This document shows, piece after piece, positions 12,433 to 21,439 of a DNA stretch of 64,000 nucleotides. A model generated the notes under the pieces. That model made no database searches and had not been told where the DNA came from. It saw only the letters and a list, made by a program, of their open reading frames with translations. The stretch comes from Dasypus novemcinctus (lineage: Eukaryota > Chordata > Mammalia > Cingulata > Dasypodidae). Position 1 is the first letter of the stretch. The number at the start of each line of letters is the position of its first letter. A program made the translations under genes and the position numbers. The stretch covers positions 114,673,118-114,737,117 of the forward strand of contig NC_080685.1 in the NCBI RefSeq assembly GCF_030445035.2, read 5' to 3'.

Positions 12433-14446
12433 ATGCCCCTTTGGTTATTCTCCCTACTCCTAGCCCTGACCCTCCCCTGGTCCCAGGTTGGCATCACAGA
12501 GTGTGAGCCATTATCCAAAAGTTGTGAATGGGGGCCCATGTCAATACCACATTAATATATCATAACCATTACACCTGCAAGGGCCATATAGCCGCCTGCC
12601 AGTTTCAAGGAATCTCCTATAGTGTCTGTAATATATCTGGTCAAATAATCTGCTATGACCCCAAACCTCCAACAGTCTCCTGTAAAGGGGAAATAAGGGT
12701 GCTTAATCAAAATGGGGAGCTACTTAGCTCTACCCCAGCCACTAGCCAGAACCAATGAGTGTACCTGCTATTTGATGTTTGCCAAGTTACAGACTCTGGG
12801 ATACCATGGAACACCAATTGTGGAGGGCTTAGCAGGGAGCAAAAATATACTCATAACAATAAGTATATGTGTGCTCCAGAAATGAAAAGTGCAGTCCAAG
12901 GGGGGCCTTCTGGTGTAAATTCATAGGTGCATACTACTGCCCCTACTGTCACCTGGGCCACGTGGAACACAGATGCAACTAAACAGCCATCCTCACCAAA
13001 AGAATGGCCCTGGCTGTTTATGCTGTCATTGTAACCACTTAAACCTCACCATCCTTAAACCTGAATCCCGACAGACTCAGGGAGTCCAAACGAGTCTCTG
13101 CATTGATGGTAGAGGAATAGACCCAGGAGACTACATTGGGTTGGGTATTGGGAATACCCACTCACAAGTAAAGCCCATTCTGTGTTCCACTCCTTCTATG
13201 AAGAAATGGAAAAGCCCTTTTCCATTCTACAAGGAGTGAGAAACCTCTTCATAAGGCTAGCTGAAATAGTAGGGGCAGCTTAAATGTCTCCTTGTGCTAT
13301 GTATGTGGAGGTACTAATATGGAAGACCAACGGCCCTGGGAAACTAGAGAACACAATTACAGCCAAACATATAATGAAACTGGCCTCTCAGCTGTCCCCT
13401 GAGATAGCATGTGGCCCTTGTAAACTTCTGTCATAGGAAAATATTGTGCTTCAAGGGCCTGCCTAAACTCTTCTATATCTGTTGGAAACCTAACATGTAC
13501 AGGGGGAACATTCCAAAATTATACCACCAATATAACAGAGCCTTGGGGAACATGGAATGAATCTGACCTCACTCTCATAAATTGTACTTTGCCCAAATTA
13601 ATCACAGTGTGAAACTCCACTGCAAAAGGCTCCTTTAATGCCCCAAATGGTCTGTACTGGATTTGTGGGAAAGTTGCATTCTGAGAACTTCCCCAAAACT
13701 GGTGTGGTACTTGTATGCTCAGTACAATAAAACCCTCCTTCTTCCTCATTCCCTTAATGGAAGGGAAAGAGCTAAGCTAGCCAGTATATCAAAATATAAG
13801 AAAGGGCTGTCATTACCTGGAGAGGTGGAGAATGGCCCCCTGAATGTGTAATCTGGTACCATGTGGGCCAGCATCTCAGGCAGAGGATGACATGTGAAGT
13901 TAATGAACCCTTATCTATATGCTAAACTGAATCATTCACTTGCAAGCCATGGTGGAAATAATGACTAATGAACCTGCCCATGCTCTAAACCTACTAGCCC
14001 AACAGCAAACTAAATTCAGAAATGCTATCTGTCAAAACCATCTCACCCTAGACTATCTCCTGGCAGCTAAAGGGGGAGTTTGTGGAAAATTCAATCTCTC
14101 TAACTACTACCTTGAACTAGACAGCACTGGAAAGGTTATTGATGAAATTACAAGCAAAATGGTAAAAATTGCTCATGTTCCAGTCCAGAGCTGGAATGGG
14201 TGGAATTTAAGTAATCCCATTGGAAGCTGACAGCCAATAGTAAACAATTCCAAGTTTCTACTGGGAGTAATTGCCTTCATCATAGGAGGATGCACCATAC
14301 TTCCTTGCCTCCTCCCTTTTATCATAAACAGAATGTGCACCCTAATAAATGATATAGTAAACAGGCAGACAGCTGCCCATCTCATGGCAGTATATACATA
14401 CCAGTCAGTCCAGAGAGACTCTGACAATAGTGATGCCAAAGCTTAA
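12433..14446 (+). pseudogene. ERV envelope (SU and TM), broken
   Basis: Env is the retroviral surface and fusion protein. The candidate start at 12433 opens a leucine-rich, signal-peptide-like stretch (MPLWLFSLLLALTLPW). SU remnants follow, readable in pieces at 12528-12758 and 12973-13239. TM is best seen at 13940-14230, with the heptad region and the segment ending in a Cys-Gly-Lys motif; the Cys pair normally seen a few residues later is Tyr-Tyr here. A stop at 14228-14230 precedes a hydrophobic anchor at about 14250-14330 and a short tail ending at TAA 14444-14446. Stops and shifts between all blocks show it is inactive. Confidence 0.8.
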
Positions 14447-14482
14447 TAACCTTAAGCAGGCATCAAAGGAAGGAAATAATAC

Positions 14483-14894
14483 TGCCTGTACATAGATTCA
14501 AACTTATTTTATATCCAAATATGTCTAGAAAACCAATTGAGAAGTATAAACTCTATAAGCTTTGGATATTCAGAAAGGATGCAAGCCAAATGTGGCAAGC
14601 CTACCTGAATGTGGGGCATGTGTGTTAAATCAAGCTTACCTGGAAGAAATAACCTATCTAATATGTAAAACACTTGAAGAAACTAACAAAAAGTCCTTTT
14701 GCATACAACCACCATTAGACCCCCCACTCTTATTTCTTCTGTATAAAAGGGACCCAAAAATTCTACTAGGCACTCAGTTTTTATTAGCACAGGAGTCTAC
14801 CAAGTCTAGCTGGTTGAAATAAACCACCTTGCTTCCCAGAGTTCTCATGTCCTGGCCTTTGATACTGCATACACCTGACTTCTCTGCTACTACA
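14483..14894 (+). repeat. 3' LTR of the class I ERV
   Basis: It follows env directly, after a purine-rich stretch (AAAGGAAGGAAATAAT, about 14464-14479) that fits a polypurine tract. A TATA box (TATAAAA) lies at 14742-14748, and a polyadenylation signal AATAAA at 14818-14823, about 75 bp downstream. The left TG and right CA ends are approximate because no second LTR is in the window to align. The right edge is set where older L1 3'-UTR sequence begins. Confidence 0.65.
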
Positions 14895-15526
14895 CCTTCT
14901 TGCCAAGGACCAGCTGAGTAGGTACAACCACAGGTACTGGTACTCCTGAGTGCTAAGGAGACACACAGTCTACATTCACATCTGATGACTCCAGATTTCA
15001 GTGCCCTGCCAGTGGGTCCTACTTTGGAATTTGTGCTCCTGAGTGTGTTGGAGTTGGACTCAGATGTGACTTTCTACACATGCCTCTTCTGTCACTTTGA
15101 CTGAAGCTGTGTTTGGCACTGGGGTTTGTGTATACTCAGGAGTCTTGAATCTCTGGACTGCTCATGTGCCAGCTGGGTCCTGAGCCTCAGCAGAGTTACA
15201 AAACCTACTCTCCAGTTCATTGGACTTACTCAGGTGAGCTAAGAGGAAGATGAAGATAGTCATCCATCACACCAGGGAAGTGAGAGTATCACACCTGCAA
15301 GCAGGAAAATGACATCCCCAACCATGTGGGGTCAAAGCCCCCTCTTCACTGAGAGTTGGAGTGGACATAACCAACCCAGGGTCCACAGGATGGAGGAATA
15401 AATTATACGTTAGAGTGGACTTACTGGTATTCTACTATAGAACTACTGTGACCCTAGCGATGGAAGTTTCTGGTTTTCAGTTTTTGGTGTTTTAAAGGAT
15501 GTTTACTGCTTTGTGCTTTTCATTGC
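14895..15526 (+). mobile_element. Older L1 3'-UTR fragment
   Basis: The segment from about 14905 aligns with 40520-41060 and with 28603-28800. It aligns more distantly with the 3' UTR of L1-A (8590-9060). Shared landmarks are a GTAGGTACAACCACAGGTACTGG-type start, the CTGAATCTCTGGACT stretch near 15146, and a CCAACCCAGGGTCCACAGGAT stretch near 15370. It belongs to an older L1 subfamily and carries no coding sequence. Confidence 0.7.
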
Positions 15527-16335
15527 TTTCCTTTTTTTTTTTTTTTTCGTAAAGACATAGTTTATTTCCCCTTGAAATTCCAGATAAACTTTACTAAGTT
15601 GGCACATGATATATTAAAGGAACAATTCAGAATAGACTAAAGAATTTTACAAGCTGGAGTGTCTAGAGCTTGCAACAGCCTTCAGGATCAAATGACCATG
15701 ACCTCCTCCCAGATCTGAATCTGCAGCACCGGCTCCTCCACGCACTCCAGCAGCTCACCGATGGAGTAGATGTTGGGCTGGGCCAACTCAAAGGGCAGGA
15801 TCTTGGTTGGATGGGAGCCAAGTTGGCCAGCTGCTGCTGGTCGTTCACAGCGCCAGCACCATGCCCAGACTCACTCTCCCACAACCACCGCTGCCACAGC
15901 CCCATGCCCCAAGGCATGCAGGCCTCCGAGCCTGGTGCTCTGCTGCCAGGGAGTTGGCCCACTGGTGGTGGGCTTGAGAGGCACCAGAAGAAAGATGTGG
16001 ACCAAGCAGTTGCAGGGCAGGCTCGCAGGCTCTGTTTATGGAGGTGCTGAGTGCCTGTCGAGGGAGCAGGCCCAGGCCAAAGAGAGCATGCCCCCATGGA
16101 GCATGGCTGTCCAGGAGGATCATGGGCTTCTTCCTCCACTGCCACCATATGGCCCTAGTGCTACCCTACAGAGCAGCCAGGACAGACCAGGAGGCCACCT
16201 GGCCCCAGCGTGGGGTCCGCGGCCCCAGGCACTGTGGCTCTGCTCCCTCTGCTGCCTCTGTTCTGGGCGGCCAGCCAACACATGAGTCCGCGCAGTGCGT
16301 GCTGTTCTGCCCTAGCCTGCCGTGAGACCCCGCGG
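15527..16335 (-). pseudogene. Minus-strand processed pseudogene, parent gene not identified
   Basis: On the plus strand a T run at 15529-15547 looks like a reversed poly(A) tail, with a reversed 3' UTR to about 15690. A minus-strand coding remnant follows whose last frame reads PTKILPFELAQPNIYSIGEL and continues, ending ...WEEVMVI before a stop at about 15692-15694. Upstream on that strand (15840-16148) the frames are broken. The GC-rich 16150-16335 region looks like an mRNA 5' end. The copy sits within older L1 3'-UTR sequence. The parent is not recognised. The overlapping 126- and 171-codon plus-strand frames are antisense readings. Confidence 0.55.
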
Positions 16336-16339
16336 AGCT

Positions 16340-17115
16340 GGGAACAAGCCGCCAGCGCCCAGCCAGCTGGGGATCCTGCACCCACCTTCTCCCTCACTTG
16401 CAGAGCCCCGCACATGTCGGACCCATCCCGGATCCGCACCCTCCCGCCCTTGTCCCATGACATTGATGTGGGGAGACACTGGCCACAGGATTTGCTGAGG
16501 AGAGGGAATGAGAAGAAATGTGAGATGTGGGGGCATTTTCTGGACTTGGAGATATCCTGAACCATATTGCTGGGATGGGTGGGAAACATCATATATCCTG
16601 CCCTAATCCACTGAAGGAACTGGGGTCGAGTCTAAACTACAATGGAAAATAATCCATGCAGGGTAGCAGGACTCCAAAATGTATTCACCAAGTGCAATGA
16701 ATGTGTCACAGTGATGAAAAATGTCATTGATGTGGGAGGAGTATGTTGGGTGGGGGCTGGGGTAGAAGAGAACCTCATATTTTGTCATGTAAAAGTTTTT
16801 GTGATCTATGTATCATGAAAATAAGACAGAAAAATAAAAATGAAAAAGAAAGCAACTCCATTGCAGAAAGTAAAAGCAAAAAGCCACCACTAGGTGCCAC
16901 TGTTGGATAAGAATTGTTCCTCACACTTCCTGGAGGGCAGGGGGCTGGATTTTAAAGCAGGAGGAGGGGACAGGGGCCCTTCAAATAGGGGCTGGTGGGC
17001 CCCTGGGCCTGATCTGTGACTGCTGTGAGAACTTCTCTCCAGCTGAGAGCTCACCTGGCTCAAGCCAAGAGTTATGGTTCAGCCAGGCTGCCAGGTAACT
17101 CTTAAGAGAGGGAAT
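16340..17115 (+). repeat. Duplicated block (older L1 3' end plus unique flank), paralogue of 27004-27840
   Basis: 16340-16855 contains the last part of an older L1 3' UTR (GATGTGGGGGCATTTTCTGG near 16524). 16856-17115 is non-L1 sequence (CACACTTCCTGGAGGGCAGG near 16921). Both parts recur in the same order at 27004-27840. Because the flank is shared, this is a duplicated block and not two independent L1 insertions. Confidence 0.75.
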
Positions 17116-17119
17116 ACTG

Positions 17120-17690
17120 GTAAACAAAATTTCCATGACTGCCACAACCTGCACAGTTCAGTCACAGCCAAACATGTTCCACGCAGTCCTGACTAAGGGG
17201 AGGTGAGTGGGTCAAGAAATGAAAGACACAAAATAGCAAAGACCAGCTGGGCTTTGAGGAGACTGCAGTAGTGTGTCAGCTACCTCAGGCACCCAGTTTA
17301 AGCAAGCATGTTATTTTATACCTTAAGTGACAACAGCACATTCAGCAGTTCTCAGGGGAAGCTCTTGTTTTTAGGTCACTACAAATACAATACTTATTCT
17401 TCTTTTCAATAGCCCTCTGATAACTGTTCTCCTGGAATTCTTATCCACAGTTAGCATATTTTGTTCCACACATAACCTTGCCCAGGGGCACCTCCTTCTT
17501 TATCTACATTCCTCCTGTGAACTTTCAAACCTGCTTTGCAGGTTTCTGCATGTATCCCCAATTCCTCTTATATAATGAGAAAAAGGCTGACAGCTATGAT
17601 TGTGCCTGTCTTAGGTTGCACCCTCTGAGGCTTTTACCTGTCATTGACTACCAGCCAGTGAGGACAGCATGTTGGTCCTAAGCAGCTCTT
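17120..17690 (-). repeat. Probable LTR of a minus-strand class II (betaretrovirus-like) ERV
   Basis: On the minus strand this segment lies immediately downstream of an env TM remnant, the position of a 3' LTR. A minus-strand TATA-like TATAAAATAA lies at about 17310-17320. No matching second LTR is in the window, so the ends are estimates. A solo unrelated repeat cannot be excluded. Confidence 0.45.
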
Positions 17691-17699
17691 TTTCATGGG

Positions 17700-18350
17700 G
17701 GCTGTTCACATCTTATTTTGCCACATGGCCTTTTGAGTTCAATGTATTTGGGTGCTTTCAGTTTGTACATGGTTTATTTGATGTAGAATTTGGCCACGTT
17801 ATGGGCAATAACCATCAGAGAAGTAGCAAAAGGCAGGCCAGGGCTAAGAGATACCAAAAGCTGTGACAGAGGAGGACCCAAGGATTGAAATTTTGCAAAT
17901 TGCTTAACAGACTATTAGAAATAGCTTCAGGATTTAAGGTAGCAAGATGAGTTAATTGGAGGGCCAGGCTCTCATCATGTAGGTTCCATAAATCTATACT
18001 AATATGTTCATGATTCCAAATCCCTTGTAAATGGAAATGGCCAGCAGTCCAATTCCATATTGTATCATTAAATAATATGGGGGTAACACAAACAAAAGCA
18101 TATTGAAGATGACACTGTAGGTGCCTCTGACAATGTAAAGCATCAAGTGATTATCCAGGGAGATAACAATTTCCTCTAAAGCATTTAGTCAAGGGTTGAT
18201 TAAGTGTGCAGGAGGCATAACAAAAGTAGGCTGATGAGCTATCAAAAGATCATCACCCCAATTACCAGTAATAACACATTAGTTAAATTACAATGCAAGC
18301 AGTATACATAAAAATACCCTTCTACTTTTGTAATTTTCAGGCCTCCCCTG
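17700..18350 (-). pseudogene. Minus-strand betaretrovirus-like env TM remnant
   Basis: Reading the minus strand from about 18200 to 17800 gives a TM ectodomain-like stretch. It includes VCVTPILFNDTIWNWTAGHF near 18095-18040, then a run of Asn/Leu-rich helix, and a hydrophobic anchor of WYLLALACLLLLL type near 17860-17825. The tail ends toward the LTR-like segment. Frames change near 18130 and stops are present. Betaretrovirus-like is inferred from the motif order; SU is not clearly seen. It cannot encode protein. Confidence 0.55.
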
Positions 18351-18379
18351 CCCCAATACCAAACAGATAACAGATGACA

Positions 18380-19488
18380 ACAAACACCCACCCTGTCCTT
18401 GATTCAACAGGATATACTAGTACCTGTGCAATCATAAATGAAACTTGTTGTTTTTACATTAACAGAACTGGTCAGGTAAAAGAAAATCTTAAAATCCTAA
18501 GAAAAATATAGAAATCATTCAGAAAACCTGAAATAATAACTATGAAAATCAATCATGGCTATCCTCATTCCTTTTTTATTTTTCTTCACCCATAAAATCA
18601 ACACTTTTACCCAATATAACATCATTATTAACAGTATTGCTGCTGCTTCTTTTTTTTTTCTTTTTTTTATTAAAATTATTTATTTTTACAAATTACATTA
18701 AAAAAATACGAGGTCCCAATCAACCCCACTGCCCCCACCCCCCACTCCCCCCACCGCAACACTCCCCCCCACCATCACGACACATCCATTGCACCCAGTA
18801 AGTACATCTGTGAACATCACTGCACCCCGTAGTCAATGGTCCACATCATAGCCCACACTCTCCCACGTTCCATCCAGTGGGCCCTGGGGGGATACAACTG
18901 AGCAGAGTCTAAGAGACAGATAAAGTAGATACAACCTCAGGTATTGGTTCTTTTGAGGGATAAAGGGACCCACAGGTTCTGTGGTCATGGCAGATGGGGT
19001 TCACTGCCATGGCAGATGGCCCTTCTTTGGAGCTGGTGTTTCTACATGATGGAATTGGACTTGGAGGGGATCTCTTCCCACAAGACTTGCATGCTACTTT
19101 ATTGGAATTGTAGTTGGTGCTGGGGTTTAAGATATATTTAGGGGATTTGAATCTCTGGACTGATAATATGACACCCAGGCCCAGAGCCTCAACAGACTTC
19201 AGCTCCTACACTTTGATCTATTGGACTGACCCCACTCAGCTAACATGGAGTTGAAGAAGGTCAACCACCACACCATGAGCCTAGAGTGTCTACAACTGAA
19301 AGCAGGAGGAGTGCATCCAGTATCCATGTGGAATCTAAGCCCCCACTTGACATAGATGTGCTGCTTCTTTTTGATCCTTGTCTCTTACAGCTTCTTGTCC
19401 AATTCATACACCAAATCATACAGTCAATAACCCAGGAATATGTAAATGGTGTCTCTCTGCTATGTGAACAACAATATCAATGCCTATA
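18380..19488 (+). pseudogene. Plus-strand class I ERV env TM remnant, interrupted by L1
   Basis: At about 18395-18480 the plus strand reads TSTCAIINETCCFYINRTGQ, which contains a CX6CC motif typical of covalently linked SU-TM envelopes. An anchor-like hydrophobic stretch follows at 18550-18640. After the L1 insertion, 19373-19488 reads a C-terminal tail (LVQFIHQIIQ and ...CEQQYQCL) that ends at TAG 19487-19489. This resembles the cytoplasmic tail of gamma/type-D-like env. Shifts near 18480-18560 break it. It is a separate provirus from the one at 9485-14894. Confidence 0.6.
18655..19358 (-). mobile_element. 5'-inverted (twin-primed) L1 3' end
   Basis: 18655-18893 is the L1 3' terminus on the minus strand, T-rich tail on the left. 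18894-19358 is upstream 3'-UTR sequence of the same family in plus orientation, matching about 8588-9060 of L1-A. About 170 bp of L1 between the two parts are missing, as twin priming commonly produces. A 14 bp target-site duplication TGCTGCTTCTTTTT flanks the whole (18641-18654 and 19359-19372), proving a single insertion into the env remnant. Confidence 0.9.
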
Positions 19489-19636
19489 GGACCTAAAACC
19501 ACAGCCTACTATACAGGATGGATGAGAACTTCTTTTCTCTGCCCCTTGGCAGCAGGAAGTAGCCAGACAGAACCAACACCCCAAATCCCCTCACCCTCCG
19601 ATCCTGCGCAGTACCATATACCCCAATACCCAGTTC

Positions 19637-19639
<3 letters not shown>

Positions 19640-19671
<32 letters not shown>
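19640..19671. repeat. AT dinucleotide microsatellite
   Basis: About 15 uninterrupted AT units lie just upstream of the LTR at 19689. Length is likely variable between individuals. Confidence 0.95.
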
Positions 19672-19675
<4 letters not shown>

Positions 19676-19688
19676 CAAAGAATTAGGA

Positions 19689-20280
19689 ATGTTAGAGATT
19701 TGCAATAATTAACAAGCTGTAGCTCAGTTTCCCCTGATATGCATTGGGAAAAGGCAAACCCCCTCCCCTGGGTCTGAGGGCATAGCATGGCACTTTCCCA
19801 CAGGTTAAAGAAATCTCATAGAGACAGGAATAAAGGGAGATAGAGATCTTCACCATCTGCATATCAGAGGTAGATGGAGATCTTTACTATCTCTACCTGC
19901 ATATCAGAGGGAGAGGGAGATGGAAGTCTTCATTATTTACATATCTTTTAATCCCTACAGATGAAAAAAAAAATCTGCTCCTGCAGCATTCCAAAAAGCC
20001 ATAAACTCACTCAACCCTTTCCCACTACCACACTCAGACCCTCAATCCCCCTCCCACGAACTATTATTTCCCCTCCTAGGAAAGTTCTGTATAAATTCAA
20101 GTCCCCCCCCCCCTTCCAGGATTGCACTGAAGCCTCTCTTCAGACCCCCACCAAGTTGGTGGGGGAGGGCTGAAGTCTGTTTTTCAGACCCCCTCTGTTG
20201 GGAGAGCTTCTCAATAAATTATTTTTCTGCCTGTGGTCAGTCAGTCTCCATGTCCCAGTGAATGCCATTTTTCTCCAACA
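19689..20280 (+). repeat. LTR of the plus-strand class I ERV
   Basis: It begins TGTTAGAG after a fairly purine-rich stretch and ends near TCTCCAACA, giving TG...CA ends. A TATA-like TATAAATTC lies at about 20090. A duplicated CAGACCCCC-type motif follows, then a polyadenylation signal AATAAA at 20212-20217. It lies about 200 bp downstream of the env tail, as expected for a 3' LTR. Direct repeats of AGATCTTCAC-type sequence occur at 19840-19930. Confidence 0.65.
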
Positions 20281-21439
20281 GTAATATTAACAGTTCCTTC
20301 TATAATAATATAAGGAGTCACACAGGCCTGAAGTCCATAAGTAGACTCAAACTGCTAGTTTGCAGTTCCAGGATCTGTAATGTGAATAATATGATGTGTG
20401 GCAGCTACCAATTGCCACAGTTCTCAATGAAGTATTTTAACCTCCAACCATAACTACATATTTCTCCCTCTTTGTTTTTGCAAAGTACTGAATATAGCTT
20501 GGGTGGTTTCTTGTATTATTCTCCAGAGGGTTTGTAGCATGCTGCTGAGGGCTCATCCCTTTCAAGACCAGGAGGGAACCAATGTCATAGTCACTGAAGT
20601 GAGCATGAAGAACACTCATGGATGATGTTTATGAGTTGTTGGTAGGTAACAGCCAACAGGAATTCCTGGGCTAGGCACCATAAGGTTTGGTACTCATGAT
20701 GTTCACCTTTTTGGTGGAGCCACTTTGTCTCTTCTCAGGTTTTTTGCCACCAGGCCAGGACAGATGGTTGAGCTATGCACACAGCCTTGGGGAGGCACTG
20801 GAAAAGACCATTGTTGACTTTTTTACAGAGAGCAGAATGTGGGCTGACTTGATTTCCCTAAGAAGATATTAGTAAGTTTTTAAAAAAGTAATAATAATAT
20901 AACTGGATATTAATTTCTTGAAACAAACTAACAATATTTGGGGCTGTGGTATACAGTAGTGGTATTATTTAATTTATGATAAGGGGTTGTTTGGTGACAC
21001 ATACTATTTTTAATAATAATGAAAATGATGACTAACCACATTATAATTTTATCTAATATGGTAAAACACTATTAAATTTGCAGGAATTCTATATACTCAT
21101 TAAGTATTTACATGAACTTTTTACTCATACTGATGTAGGCCATGGATGGGGGGGTCTATTCATGTCTTTGTAGATAATCTGTGTGTATGTGTCTTGAGCT
21201 ATGGATTTGGGACAGTGAGAACTGCACCCCTACCCTTGGTAACCATGACAACTGCAGTCCCAAAAAACAATTTAGCAATGCAAACTCTACAAACTTTAAA
21301 TACACAGGGAAAAGAAAACCATATGTGCTAAAAGCTTACCTGGAAAGTATGAAGTCCATGTTAAAAGCTTATCTAAGATGTGGAAGACATGTATTAATAC
21401 AAGCTTATTGATCACTGAAACAAAGGACCATTTGGCACT
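20281..21439 (-). other. Unassigned stretch, possibly continuation of the minus-strand ERV
   Basis: No clear gene is seen. Minus-strand frames of 60 codons (20437-20619) and sequence at 20690-20870 have a composition compatible with a decayed betaretroviral env. If so, the plus-strand class I ERV inserted into the minus-strand provirus. I could not identify a conserved motif to prove it. 20880-21439 is AT-rich with no recognised element. Confidence 0.3.

Larger units (their letters stand above)
9485..14894 (+). mobile_element. Class I endogenous retrovirus (gammaretrovirus-like), 5' part missing, 3' LTR present
   Basis: The order is C-terminal RT/connection, RNase H, integrase, env and a 3' LTR, all on the plus strand and all with multiple stops and shifts. 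The first pol bases directly follow the tail of L1-A, so gag, protease, most of RT and the 5' LTR, if they survive, lie upstream of the window beyond L1-A. A DAS-type SINE splits the integrase. No reading frame longer than about 130 codons remains, so this is an old, inactive copy. Assignment to class I rests on the RNase H style, the integrase C terminus and the env TM layout. Confidence 0.85.

Noticed and set aside
19640..19671. AT run as a replication or regulatory element
   Set aside because: It is a simple dinucleotide microsatellite with no supporting context.
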